Part shown: one piece after another, positions 24,439-33,124 of the stretch
Layout: every line of letters begins with the position of its first letter
Position numbering within the stretch: position 1 is the first letter of the stretch
Origin: Paraburkholderia fungorum
Lineage (GTDB): Bacteria > Pseudomonadota > Gammaproteobacteria > Burkholderiales > Burkholderiaceae
Length of the DNA: 64,000 bases
NCBI RefSeq assembly: GCF_003610895.1
Contig: NZ_MCAS01000022.1
Location: forward strand, 43,120-107,119
Direction: 5' to 3'
Program-made: the position numbers and the translations under genes
The notes under the pieces: model-generated
What the model saw: the letters and a program-made list of their open reading frames with translations, nothing else
The model's database searches: none
Told to the model about the DNA's origin: nothing

Positions 24439-24969
24439 GTGAATCCCCTTTTGAAACCTGTTTTACAAAACTGCTTTTGCAAACTATTCGGGACATCGTT
24501 GTGGCCATGCATTTGGCGCCGGTTTTTCGGACCGGCCGCGAAAACGCTGTATGACTTTACAGCCACTGAGGCGGCTCGGGAAGTGCCACTTATTTTCCAC
24601 CGTCATTCAGCGGATCATGAACTCGAATCGGCCTGATGGCCCGGGATGGCCCATGTCGAATTCAGGCAGATTATTTATGACAAAAACATATCAAATTATT
24701 TTCTAATTGCTTTCAATTTGAACATCCGCTGTGAATGAATCGACGCATGCGCGAGAGAAAATACCTGTCGATTATGTGCGCGGCATGAGTCCGGGACACC
24801 GTATCGCAAAGACCGGCCTGATGGTTAAACGCTGCGACCCTGGCCGTTGCATTCGTCAAACTGACCGATCGCGCCTGGGTCAGGAAAGCGCGGATACCCT
24901 CAGACGCACTCCGCGTGAACTAATATAAAGTCCGAAGTCACCCGCGGGTTCAATCGCCCTGGAGCGCAG
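24439..24969. other. Divergent intergenic region
   Basis: 530 bp between the coiled-coil gene and the winged-helix regulator. The centre (about 24660-24730) is strikingly A/T-rich for this genome and could hold promoters for both sides. An AATATAAAG element at 24921-24929 lies 40 bp before the regulator start. Short open frames here have no coding character. Confidence 0.5.
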
Positions 24970-26733
24970 ATGAAGACGTCCGGACTCGTCAGGTTCTCCG
25001 ACTTCGAACTCGACATCGACCGCTACCAGCTGCGCCGGGCCGGGCAGGAAGTGCGTCTCGAACACAAACCCATGGAACTGCTCATCCTGCTGGCGACGCG
25101 CGGGGGGGAACTCGTCGCTCGCGCGGAAATCGTGCGCGCTTTGTGGGGAGCCAATTCATTTCGTGACACCGAGAACGGCCTGAACACCGTGGTGCGGAAA
25201 ATCCGCATCGCGCTGGACGAAGATCCGGTGAGCCCGCAGTACGTCAAGACCGTCAAGGGCAAAGGCTATCGGCTGGATGGGATCGAGGCGCAATCGGCCG
25301 CCGAATCCCAACCCACCCCCGCGCCCGCCGTTCGCGTGATCGTGCTGCCTTTTGCGAATCTGACCGGCGACGCTACACAGGACAGCTTCTGCGACGCGCT
25401 GGCGGCTGAAACGTCCGCCACGCTCGGCGCGCTCAAACCCGGGCGACTGATGGTCATCGCAAGAACTACCGCCGCCCGGTACCGCCGCACCGAAAAAAGC
25501 ATTGCCGAGATAGCACGCGAACTCGCGGTGGACTATGTGCTCGAGGGCTCCTTGACTCAGGAAGGTCAACGCTTTCGAATCCTCGCGCAGTTGATCCGTT
25601 GCGCCGACCAGGTACAAGTCTGGAGCCATGCTCACGAACCGACGTCGCGAGGCGCACTCGATATCCAGAAGGAGATCGGCGCGGCGCTGGTCACCGAAGT
25701 GACGCCGACACTCACCGAACAGCAGCAGACCATGCTGGCAAGACGCTTGCCCATCGAGCCCGCCGCGCACGACGCCTACTTGCGCGGCCGGTACTTCTGG
25801 TACCGGCGTGTGCACTTCGACGCCGGATTCTGCGCGCACCATGCCATCAGCGGCGAGGATTTTTTCCGGAGCCGAGCCTACTTCGAAAGCGCGGTCGAGC
25901 TCGATCCGACCTACGCGCTCGGTTACGTCGGCCTGTCGAATTTCCATGGCTCGACAGCGGTACACGGTCTTTTTCCACCCGAGCAAGGCTGGCCGCTCGC
26001 CCGCGCCACGGCCGAACGGGCGCTGGAACTCGACCCTGGGCTGCCCGAAGCGCATCACGCGATGGCGGCGGTTCACTACTTCTACGACTGGGACTGGCGA
26101 AAAGCCGAAGCAGAGTTTCTGGAAGCACTGCGCCTGAATCCCAGCTATCCCGAGGCCCGCAGGCTGTACGCGAGGCTTTTGCTCGCGATCGGGCGCGAGC
26201 CGGAAGGAGACGCGCAAATGAAGCGGGCCGAACAGATCGATCCGCTCGCTTTCAAAGGTTCGCGCGCCTTCGGCCTTGTGCTGTCTGGCCGTCACGACGA
26301 GGTGATGAAAGAGTATTTTTCCGGTGAGCGAAGCGAGCGCTCGCCGCTCATCTATCAGTTATTGGCCATTGCGTTCGAAATAAAAGGCTTGTTCAGGGAA
26401 GCGGTGGAAGCCACGACAGAAGCGCTGGCCTCATGCGGCGGACACGCCCGTGCGCAGTCTATCCGCACGCAGTGGGAAAACGGTGGCCACGATGCGGTCT
26501 TGCGCTGGCTTCTGGAAGATCTGCTGGCCAGGCATCGCACGAGCTACACGTCGCCGCTGGTGCTTGCCGAGATCTACGCCAGACTCGCCAGACCGCCCGA
26601 GATGTTTCATTGGCTCGAGGCGGCGCTGGCTGAACGCTCGTCACGCCTGTGCGAACTGCGCACCAATCCCTGGTTTCAGCGCTATCTGTCGGCCGGCCAG
26701 TTCAGAAGCGTGGTCAAACGGGCCGGCTTCTGA
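24970..26733 (+). CDS. Winged-helix (CadC/ToxR type) regulator with TolB-like and TPR domains
   Basis: 587 aa. Residues ~5-98 are an OmpR/PhoB-type winged helix (VRFSDFELDIDRYQLRR ... GLNTVVRKIRIALDEDPVSPQYVKTVKGKGYRL). Residues ~115-230 resemble the TolB-N/FlgO-like domain seen in CadC- and cyclase-linked proteins (VIVLPFANLTGD, AIARELAVDYVLEGSL). Residues ~290-560 are TPR-like helices (YFESAVELDPTYALGYVGLS, ATAERALELDPGLPEAHHAM). There is no transmembrane segment, unlike CadC, so it should act in the cytoplasm. Signal and targets are unknown; the divergent coiled-coil/LysM pair is a candidate target by position. Confidence 0.85.
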   Translation: MKTSGLVRFSDFELDIDRYQLRRAGQEVRLEHKPMELLILLATRGGELVARAEIVRALWGANSFRDTENGLNTVVRKIRIALDEDPVSPQYVKTVKGKGYRLDGIEAQSAAESQPTPAPAVRVIVLPFANLTGDATQDSFCDALAAETSATLGALKPGRLMVIARTTAARYRRTEKSIAEIARELAVDYVLEGSLTQEGQRFRILAQLIRCADQVQVWSHAHEPTSRGALDIQKEIGAALVTEVTPTLTEQQQTMLARRLPIEPAAHDAYLRGRYFWYRRVHFDAGFCAHHAISGEDFFRSRAYFESAVELDPTYALGYVGLSNFHGSTAVHGLFPPEQGWPLARATAERALELDPGLPEAHHAMAAVHYFYDWDWRKAEAEFLEALRLNPSYPEARRLYARLLLAIGREPEGDAQMKRAEQIDPLAFKGSRAFGLVLSGRHDEVMKEYFSGERSERSPLIYQLLAIAFEIKGLFREAVEATTEALASCGGHARAQSIRTQWENGGHDAVLRWLLEDLLARHRTSYTSPLVLAEIYARLARPPEMFHWLEAALAERSSRLCELRTNPWFQRYLSAGQFRSVVKRAGF

Positions 26734-26811
26734 ACACCATGATTTTCGATGAATCCCGCAGTCCGGTAATCCGGCGATCCGGCGATCGCGTAGCAATGCC
26801 GGATCCGGCCT

Positions 26812-27066
26812 TCAGTTGCCACCTTTGAAGAGATCGCGCATGCGGTCAGCTTCACCGTTGTGCTGCGATTGAATCAGTTCGTTGTAGACCTGATCGCGGC
26901 TTTTGCCGGTAGGCGATCCCATTTCTGTGCTCGTCGACGGCGTGCCGCCGACCGAGGTCGTGACCAGGTCCTGGGAAGGCTGCGTTTGAGTTGAAGCGTC
27001 TTGCGCATAAGCGCTGCCGACTGCGAAGACAACTGCGCTAGCGGCCACAATTCGAAGAGCTTTCAT
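26812..27066 (-). CDS. DUF4148 domain-containing small exported protein
   Basis: 84 aa: a signal peptide (MKALRIVAASAVVFAVGSAYAQ), a Thr/Ser/Gln-rich linker, and the DUF4148-like KSRDQVYNELIQSQHNGEADRM segment. This family is abundant in Burkholderiaceae, often in many paralogues, with unknown function. It lies alone between the winged-helix regulator and the second MHS transporter. Confidence 0.75.
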   Translation of the reverse strand: MKALRIVAASAVVFAVGSAYAQDASTQTQPSQDLVTTSVGGTPSTSTEMGSPTGKSRDQVYNELIQSQHNGEADRMRDLFKGGN

Positions 27067-27300
27067 TTTGCTTTACTCCGGAAAGTTGAATCGGGGAGGC
27101 CTTCATGACGAGGCCAGGGCTGTGCTTCCCTGACCCCATGCATCAGGGGCCTGAAGGGCGTTGTAGTGCGAGACGCCTGACCCCATGCTGCTTGCGCGAG
27201 ACCGTTTCGCCCATGGAGGCTGAATGAAGAAATCCTTAATTTTCGCGGCGAGGTGCGTAGGCCCAATGAACGATTCACGAGCGATGCCGGAGCATCGGCC

Positions 27301-28569
27301 ATGACCGGCAGTCCGCTCCCAATGCGCACCGGAACGATGCGCGCCCACCAGCGCTGGACGATCCTGGTAACCAGCACAGCGGGCGCGCTCGAGACTTTCG
27401 ACGTCGTCATCTACGGTTTTTTCGCGCAGGAGATCGGCCGGGCCTTCTTTCCGGCCAGCGCGGGGCTATCGACCGTGACGTTGTCGTTTGCCGTATTTGC
27501 GCTGGGATTTCTGGCGAGGCCCTTAGGCGGCATCTTCTTCGGTCATTTGGGTGACCGGTATGGGCGGCGCCGGGTTTTCGCGTGGTCGGCGATCATCGCG
27601 GCGCTCTCGACGCTGCTCATTGCAACGTTGCCGTCGTATCGCGCGTGGGGCGCAGCGGCCCCTTGTCTGTTGCTCGCACTGAGGCTCACGCAAGGATTCT
27701 GTGTCGGCGGAGAGCTGCCCGGTGCGATCGTCTATGCGGTTGAAACAGCGCGGATGAAACCAGGCTTCTCGTGCGGCATCGTGTTCTTCGCGGTCAACAT
27801 GGCGTTACTGCTTGCTGCGGGCATCAACCTCGTTGAACAACGAACGCTTGCGCCGGCACAGATCGACGCGTTCGGGTGGCGCATCGGTTTTCTCGCAGGC
27901 GGTGCAATCGGACTGCTTAGCTTTCTGTTGCGCCGCACGTTGCCGGAAACCGATGCCTACGCGCAGGCTCAGGATGCACGTGAGCAAAAACCACTGTTCG
28001 TTCTCCTGCGCGACTATCGTGGACCTGTTGCCGTGGGAGTGTTTACGTCGATGCTGGTTGGGCTTAGCAACGGTTTGCTTGTTACGCACGCACCTGCCTG
28101 GCTGCGACTGCTTCACTATGAGCCGCAACGAATTGCCGCCGCGCAGACGCTGCATGTGGTGACGATCTCGGCATGCATGCTGCTGATTGCACGCATCGGC
28201 GACGCGTTGCCGCGACGTTATCTGTTTCGAACCGGCGCCGTGTTATGCGCCTTGTTCGCGCCGTTTTTTTATCTGACGCTGGCTCGTCATCAGGCTGATT
28301 TGCGCGTGGTCTTCCTGATCGCGGCGCTCGTCGCTTCGTTTGCGAACGGAACATTCGCCTGCGCGATTGCGGAGATGTTTCCCGTCGGCGTGCGCTATAG
28401 CGGTGTTGCGTTGACGATCAATATCGGGCTGGCGACGACAATGGGCTTCGCGCCGCTCGCCGCCAATCTGCTCATTGTGAAGACGGGCTGGATGGAGGCG
28501 CCGGCGCTTCTGCTTGTGTCCGGCGCGGGGCTCGCGTTTGTTGCTTCGTTTGGGATGAGGCGGAGTTGA
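27301..28569 (+). CDS. MFS transporter, MHS type (second copy)
   Basis: 422 aa from the ATG at 27301, which has CGGAG 9-13 nt upstream; a GTG at 27253 also keeps the frame open but yields a poor N-terminus. Twelve hydrophobic segments, first helix with TAGALETFDVVIYGFF, loop 2-3 with GHLGDRYGRRRVF, helix 5 with RLTQGFCVGGELPGAI. These place it in the ProP/KgtP/ShiA-like MHS family. It is distant from the paralogue at 4577-5884. Substrate unknown. The direct repeat CCTGACCCCATGC at 27129-27141 and 27176-27188 lies upstream and might be regulatory. Confidence 0.87.
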   Translation: MTGSPLPMRTGTMRAHQRWTILVTSTAGALETFDVVIYGFFAQEIGRAFFPASAGLSTVTLSFAVFALGFLARPLGGIFFGHLGDRYGRRRVFAWSAIIAALSTLLIATLPSYRAWGAAAPCLLLALRLTQGFCVGGELPGAIVYAVETARMKPGFSCGIVFFAVNMALLLAAGINLVEQRTLAPAQIDAFGWRIGFLAGGAIGLLSFLLRRTLPETDAYAQAQDAREQKPLFVLLRDYRGPVAVGVFTSMLVGLSNGLLVTHAPAWLRLLHYEPQRIAAAQTLHVVTISACMLLIARIGDALPRRYLFRTGAVLCALFAPFFYLTLARHQADLRVVFLIAALVASFANGTFACAIAEMFPVGVRYSGVALTINIGLATTMGFAPLAANLLIVKTGWMEAPALLLVSGAGLAFVASFGMRRS

Positions 28570-28724
28570 GTAGCGCTGCGGCGATAGTCAAACGGCTGTG
28601 GTAGCGGCCACAATACGGTCCGTTGTCGTCTATGGCAAATCGTCATCAGGCCGAGTTCAGCCATCCGCGGTCATAATTCGCACCACGGCAAACCACCGAC
28701 TCAATCCCGTAACGGAAAAATCAC

Positions 28725-29132
28725 ATGACAGATCGCGAATTGATCGTGCCACCGACAATGCAACCTATCGTAGAGCGTGCAGGCTATGTCCCCGCAGTGA
28801 AGGTCGGCACTACGATTTACTGTGCCGGGCAGGTCGGGCGTACGGCAGACCTTGGAGTAATCGCCGATCCCGAGGCGCAATTCCTGGCGTGCTGGGAAAA
28901 TCTGCGCGTCGTGCTGCAAGCGGCCGGCTGTACTTTCGAGGATGTTGTCGATATGACGACGTACCACGTGCAGATGAGCACGCATATGCCGGTATTTCGC
29001 GAGGTGAAGAATCGGGTTTTCCCACGCGGCACCTGCGCATGGACCACGATAGGTGTGTCCGAGCTTGCGCATCCGGGCTTGCTGGTCGAGATCAAGTGCG
29101 TGGCAGTGAAGCGAGGTTCAACAGCGAGCTGA
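28725..29132 (+). CDS. Rid (YjgF/UK114) family protein lacking the RidA arginine
   Basis: 135 aa, one complete Rid domain (YCAGQVGRTADLGVIADPEAQFLACWENLRVVLQAAG is a classic stretch). RidA enzymes hydrolyse reactive enamine/imine intermediates using an Arg in the C-terminal R-x-x-x-P-x-x-x-V-E-I motif. Here that segment reads VSELAHPGLLVEIKC, with no Arg. It therefore belongs to one of the other Rid subgroups and may lack imine deaminase activity. The end overlaps the convergent TraB/GumN gene by 15 bp. Confidence 0.85.
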   Translation: MTDRELIVPPTMQPIVERAGYVPAVKVGTTIYCAGQVGRTADLGVIADPEAQFLACWENLRVVLQAAGCTFEDVVDMTTYHVQMSTHMPVFREVKNRVFPRGTCAWTTIGVSELAHPGLLVEIKCVAVKRGSTAS

Positions 29133-30107
29133 CTGTCCACATGCAGTCTTGATGACGCCTGGCGGCGGCGTGATCGTATAGCCGTCCGCCTTGAGTCGCT
29201 CCAGCAGCGAGTCGTCACCGAAGAAGTGCGCAGCGCCGACCGCAATCAGAATCGGACCCTTGCCGTGAAAGTAACCGTAGCCCTCTATTGCGGCAGCAAA
29301 GATTTTTGTGCCGTCATGAACGATGTACTGGTTTGCGTCGTAAACCGATTGGCTCTCGTGCGGATCTCGGGTTGTCGAGATCTGCTCGATCCGCGCGGTA
29401 TCCGAGTCCAGCCACGCCTGTTCGAGCTCGCTTAGATTCAACTCACCCGGCGCAGGACCAGTCAAACCGGCGCAACGATTCTTCAGATAGGCCTCCTGCT
29501 CATCTGCCGGCATGTCATCGAACATCTGCATTGCCTGTTCAATCGTTTCCAGATAGATCACCGGCATCATATTCCGCTGGGCGATCTTGAGCAGCCGTTC
29601 GTCGATGCCGGCCTTGAGCGGAGACGGCTTGCCATCCTTCGTTTGACCTGGAAGACGGCCGGCCATCCTGGCGCCATCCACCGCGAGTGCAGCAAGCCAC
29701 GGCTTCAACTGAAAAAACCGAACAATGTTCTCATCGCTCTGCCGTGCACATCGCGCAAGTGCTTCAGCCGTCAGCGTGCTGACATGATTTGTGATGTTGT
29801 CCCGCGGACCGTATTGCCCGTAGCGAAGCACCATCGGCAACTCCTTTTTGCCAACAGTAAGAGGACCCTCCAACACCAGGGCCTCGGCACGGCTTGCCAC
29901 TTGCGACAGCCGGTCGTCGATACGCGGATCGTCGGCGGGGAGCTTGTGGATGGTGGGAAGCAGCAGCAAGGTCGGCCGCCCAGGCGCAGTCGCCGTCCAT
30001 AACGGCGCGGAGTCCGTAGCGGGTGGCGTGAGGGTCTGCGCGAACGGGATGCCGGCGAATAGCGCGCTGCCTGCAAGCGCGATCACTATGCCAATGATGA
30101 GCCGCAT
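29118..30107 (-). CDS. TraB/GumN family protein, exported
   Basis: 329 aa with a signal peptide (about residues 1-24). Family motifs: LLLLPTIHKLPADDP near residue 48 (the His motif), the first acidic motif ALVLEGPL near 78, YLETIEQAMQMFDDMP mid-protein and ILIAVGAAHFFGDDSLLERLKADGY at the C-terminus, the usual G-x-x-H-x-x-G end motif. The fold is related to Tiki-type metalloproteases, so a periplasmic peptidase is possible; bacterial substrates are not known. Two Cys near the C-terminus (ACGQSARC) could form a disulfide. Confidence 0.85.
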   Translation of the reverse strand: MRLIIGIVIALAGSALFAGIPFAQTLTPPATDSAPLWTATAPGRPTLLLLPTIHKLPADDPRIDDRLSQVASRAEALVLEGPLTVGKKELPMVLRYGQYGPRDNITNHVSTLTAEALARCARQSDENIVRFFQLKPWLAALAVDGARMAGRLPGQTKDGKPSPLKAGIDERLLKIAQRNMMPVIYLETIEQAMQMFDDMPADEQEAYLKNRCAGLTGPAPGELNLSELEQAWLDSDTARIEQISTTRDPHESQSVYDANQYIVHDGTKIFAAAIEGYGYFHGKGPILIAVGAAHFFGDDSLLERLKADGYTITPPPGVIKTACGQSARC

Positions 30108-30174
30108 CCTTGTCTCCCCATTTTTTGTTTTCGATGTATTGATCGCGCGCGGGTATTAATTTGAATCCGGGTTT

Positions 30175-30375
30175 TCAATCCATGCATCCTGCCATCATGG
30201 AAATCGACGGCTCAGCGGCTGCCGTCGTATTCCCCGTTGCGCTCAAATCATAATAGACGTGCAGAACGTCCATGATGTAAGGGGAAACGCTCGATCTGGC
30301 AACGTCATGCGCACCGCATGGATATTTCTTCGCATCGGCAGGCGTCGGCGCCACGGGCGCGGTCGGCCTCCCCAT
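30175..30375 (-). CDS. Possible 66-aa protein downstream of the hydrolase gene
   Basis: From an ATG at 30375, 8 bp after the hydrolase stop, an open frame encodes 66 residues with reasonable composition (SSVSPYIMDVLHVYYDLSATG) and Cys at both ends. GAGGAA lies about 14 nt upstream, rather far. No family recognised. It may be a genuine small gene, or the remnant of a larger one; it could also be chance. Confidence 0.3.
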   Translation of the reverse strand: MGRPTAPVAPTPADAKKYPCGAHDVARSSVSPYIMDVLHVYYDLSATGNTTAAAEPSISMMAGCMD

Positions 30376-30385
30376 CCCGACCAGG

Positions 30386-31210
30386 CTATTCCTCGCGGCC
30401 AGCGCAGCGGCTGATGAATTCCGTGAGCAGGTCCGTGATGTCCGCCGGTCGCTCCAGGCTCGGCAGATGCGCCGCGCCGGCCAATTCACGGTACGCTCCG
30501 TTCAGTAGCGTAGTTGCAACATGACGGCTTCGCTCCTGAGTGCTGGGGAGGTCGAGGTCGCCACAAATCACAAGCGACGGCACCGATATCTCCCCCAAAC
30601 GATGATAGGCAGACTCGGCATCGAGGTTCGTCCCGGTCGGCGCAGACCTGAGCGCAACTGAGTTCATCTCGACGAACAGTTGACGAGCGTGGCCCATAAC
30701 ACGACCTTCTGGCTGCAGTGGGCCGTCCAGAGACAGGCGCGTTCTGATCGCGATCGTCTGATCTATATCGCCGATGTTTTCCGCTTCCTTCAGCCGCATC
30801 CGCAGGCCCTCGATTTCGGGCTGGCAGATTGCCTCAGGCGCGCCGCTCACGTTGGGCGCAATGAGAACAAGGGCACGGACACGTGACGGATGCCGAAGGG
30901 CCGCGTCGAGCACGATTCCCCCACCCTGTGAGCATCCGACGAGAATGACCGGCTCATCGTTCGCCACGGCATCAATCACTGCCATCAAGTCCGCGACGGC
31001 AGAAAAGTCCTCCGCGTCGGCGTGGGTCTCGCCGAAACCCCGACGATCGTAGGCGATAGCCTTATTGTGAGCGCCGACGCCATCCAGTTGTGCGCGCCAC
31101 ATGCGGCTATCAGCAACGCGGGCGTGTAGAAAGACGACCGGGTCGCCATGACCGACCACTTTCGCAGCCAACGTGGCACGGCCGGACGTAATCCGAAAAT
31201 TGGAACTCAT
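30386..31210 (-). CDS. Alpha/beta-hydrolase
   Basis: 274 aa from the ATG at 31210. Canonical hydrolase-fold landmarks: GDPVVFLHARVADSRMW (oxyanion region), YDRRGFGETHAD, nucleophile elbow VGCSQGGGI with Ser at about residue 95, acid in VICGDLDLPS and catalytic His in LAGAAHLPSLERP. The fold spans esterases, lactonases and C-C hydrolases, so no substrate is given. Cytoplasmic, without a signal peptide. The longer frame to 31282 lacks a good start. Confidence 0.87.
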   Translation of the reverse strand: MSSNFRITSGRATLAAKVVGHGDPVVFLHARVADSRMWRAQLDGVGAHNKAIAYDRRGFGETHADAEDFSAVADLMAVIDAVANDEPVILVGCSQGGGIVLDAALRHPSRVRALVLIAPNVSGAPEAICQPEIEGLRMRLKEAENIGDIDQTIAIRTRLSLDGPLQPEGRVMGHARQLFVEMNSVALRSAPTGTNLDAESAYHRLGEISVPSLVICGDLDLPSTQERSRHVATTLLNGAYRELAGAAHLPSLERPADITDLLTEFISRCAGREE

Positions 31211-31343
31211 GGCCCATCCCAAGTGTTGGTCAAGATTTGATCTGAAATTCTGCGCCAGAATCCGCCCGGCGGTGACGGGCATTGATCCTTTCCAGTGTCT
31301 AGCCGGCGGACTTGGCGCGCTTGTATCATCGCCCTCTCCCGAG

Positions 31344-31487
31344 TCAGCTTTCTCCGTCTAGTTCCAGACATCGCATGCGCCTTTCAAGCTCCGCCAGGTC
31401 GACCGATGCGGCGAGATAGGCATTGCGACGGCTCAGTGCGGCAGACTCTACCAACCGCACGATCCCCCTGTAGAAATATCCAAGCAT
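31344..31487 (-). CDS. DUF3563 family small protein
   Basis: 47 aa: a short hydrophobic/aromatic N-terminus (MLGYFYRGIVRLVESAAL), then RRNAYLAASVDLAELERRMR, which matches the DUF3563 signature of an acidic-basic helix (A-Y-L-A-x-S-x-D-x-x-D/E-L-E-R-R-x-R). This family is small, largely restricted to Burkholderiaceae and relatives, and of unknown function. GGAAA is upstream of the ATG at 31487. It lies between the hydrolase and the divergent MocR regulator. Confidence 0.7.
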   Translation of the reverse strand: MLGYFYRGIVRLVESAALSRRNAYLAASVDLAELERRMRCLELDGES

Positions 31488-31631
31488 GAATCGTTTCCGT
31501 TGGTGCGCAGATAGGTCATGGGTGTCCGGATCAGGCGTGCAACGTAACGGAGCGCACCGCTACCGTCATGAACACGCTTGCCGGAAGAGCGCCCATGTTG
31601 GCACCTTGCCCATAACCCATCCATGCACAGG

Positions 31632-31665
31632 AAGGGCAAATCTGTTACATAACAGATTTGCCCTT
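31632..31665. promoter_or_regulatory. Perfect 34-bp palindrome just upstream of the MocR gene
   Basis: AAGGGCAAATCTGTTA (31632-31647), CA, then its exact reverse complement (31650-31665), ending 13 bp before the ATG at 31679. Its position fits an autoregulatory operator, or an mRNA hairpin that would cover the start region. There is no T tract after it, so it is not a simple terminator. Confidence 0.8.
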
Positions 31666-31678
31666 GGGGATACGAAGC

Positions 31679-33124
31679 ATGGAGACTGCCCGTTCCGCGA
31701 TGCCGCTCTACCGGCAACTGGCTATGCGGCTGTGGGAAGGGATTGAACAGGCTGGGTCGCGTGAGGGCAGCCGCCTGCCGTCCGTACGCACACTCGCGGC
31801 CCAACACGGTGTCAGCCTGACGACGGCGCTCCAGGCTCTGCGCTGGCTGGAGACGCAGGGAAACATTCAGGCGCGTCCTCGCTCGGGATATTTCGTGGCG
31901 AAACAGACCGAGCGACGAAGCACTGCCGTTGCAGACAGGTGGCCTGGTCCGCTGCCGGAGCTGGATGCTCAGGCGCGAGATCACCTGGCTATGGTGGGCG
32001 CGCCATGTGAGGTACGCCTTGACCTCGCAGCCGGCGAAGAGTCCCTGTATCCGATCGACCGGTTCAGCGTCCTGTTCCGTCGTCTCGCATACCAGCATCC
32101 GAACCTGATCGGCGCCCATGTCCGAGGCACCGGGCATCCAGATCTGCGGCGGGAAATTGTGCGTCAGGCCATGCAGTACGCGTGCGATCTTGATCCTGAA
32201 GAGCTGGTCGTGACGAACGGCTGTTGCGAAGCGCTGAACCTTGCACTGCGGGCCGTCACTCGACCCGGCGACGTGATTGCCGTCGAGTCCCCAACGTATT
32301 TCGCGCTGTTGCGGATGTTGCGTGCGCTCGAATTGACGCCTCTGCCTGTTCCATGCAGGCCGGGCACAGGCATGGACCTCGCCGTTCTCAAAGATGCGCT
32401 CGATCAGGGACCGGTCAAGGCCGTCGTTACGATCGCCAACGCCAACAATCCTGTCGGCAGTGTGGCGTCGGATACCGCCAAGGCAGAACTCGTCCGGCTA
32501 CTTCAGGAGCGGGACATTCCGTTGATCGAGGACGACATCTTCGGCGACGTCTGTTTCGCCGACGTACGGCCACCGCCCGTCAAAGCATTCGATACGCAGG
32601 GCAATGTCCTGCTGTGCAGCGCTTTTTCTAAAAGTCTTTGTCCAGGATTGCGTCTGGGCTGGATAGCGGCCGGCCGTTTCACGGACCGCGTCAAGGCGCT
32701 GAAGTACACGACCAGTATGGCGACGGCGGAACTGCAACAGGTCGCCGTAGCCGAAATGCTGTCCAGCGGCGGCTATGCGCTGCACCTGAGACGATTGAGA
32801 AAGCAGCTTCGTCAACAGCAGCAGGTGCTGCGAGATGCGGTGTTGCACTACTTTCCGGACGGCACCGAGGTGAGCCGCCCTGCCGGCGGATTCGTTCTCT
32901 GGGTCACACTGCCCGCATTCGAGGGCGTCTCTGCGAGCACTCGTCCGCTGTTCGAGCAGGCACGCACCGAGGGGATTGGCTTTGCCCCTGGACATCTGTT
33001 CGGCCGTGGCGATGCCTATGACAATTGCCTGCGTTTGAACGCCGGCTACCGCTGGACGAGTGGGATCGAAGCAGCAATCAAGCGTCTTGGCGAGTTGGCG
33101 AAGATATCGGCACGAGCGGATTGA
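31679..33124 (+). CDS. MocR-type regulator (GntR winged helix fused to aminotransferase domain)
   Basis: 481 aa. Residues ~8-75 are a GntR winged helix (PLYRQLAMRLWEGIEQAG, RLPSVRTLAAQHGVSLTTALQALRWLETQG). Residues ~115-475 are a fold-type-I aminotransferase domain; the PLP lysine is in CSAFSKSLCPGLRLGWI at about residue 318. YdcR-like members sense an amine or amino acid through PLP. The ATG at 31679 is chosen over a TTG at 31658 that lies inside the palindrome. Targets are unknown: the divergent DUF3563/hydrolase genes or itself. The stop abuts the convergent PpiC-like gene with no gap. Confidence 0.92.
   Translation: METARSAMPLYRQLAMRLWEGIEQAGSREGSRLPSVRTLAAQHGVSLTTALQALRWLETQGNIQARPRSGYFVAKQTERRSTAVADRWPGPLPELDAQARDHLAMVGAPCEVRLDLAAGEESLYPIDRFSVLFRRLAYQHPNLIGAHVRGTGHPDLRREIVRQAMQYACDLDPEELVVTNGCCEALNLALRAVTRPGDVIAVESPTYFALLRMLRALELTPLPVPCRPGTGMDLAVLKDALDQGPVKAVVTIANANNPVGSVASDTAKAELVRLLQERDIPLIEDDIFGDVCFADVRPPPVKAFDTQGNVLLCSAFSKSLCPGLRLGWIAAGRFTDRVKALKYTTSMATAELQQVAVAEMLSSGGYALHLRRLRKQLRQQQQVLRDAVLHYFPDGTEVSRPAGGFVLWVTLPAFEGVSASTRPLFEQARTEGIGFAPGHLFGRGDAYDNCLRLNAGYRWTSGIEAAIKRLGELAKISARAD

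Noticed and set aside
31448..32137. 229-codon reverse-strand frame over the MocR start
   Set aside because: Shadow of the MocR N-terminus and the palindrome; the real reverse gene there is the 47-aa DUF3563 frame ending at 31344.
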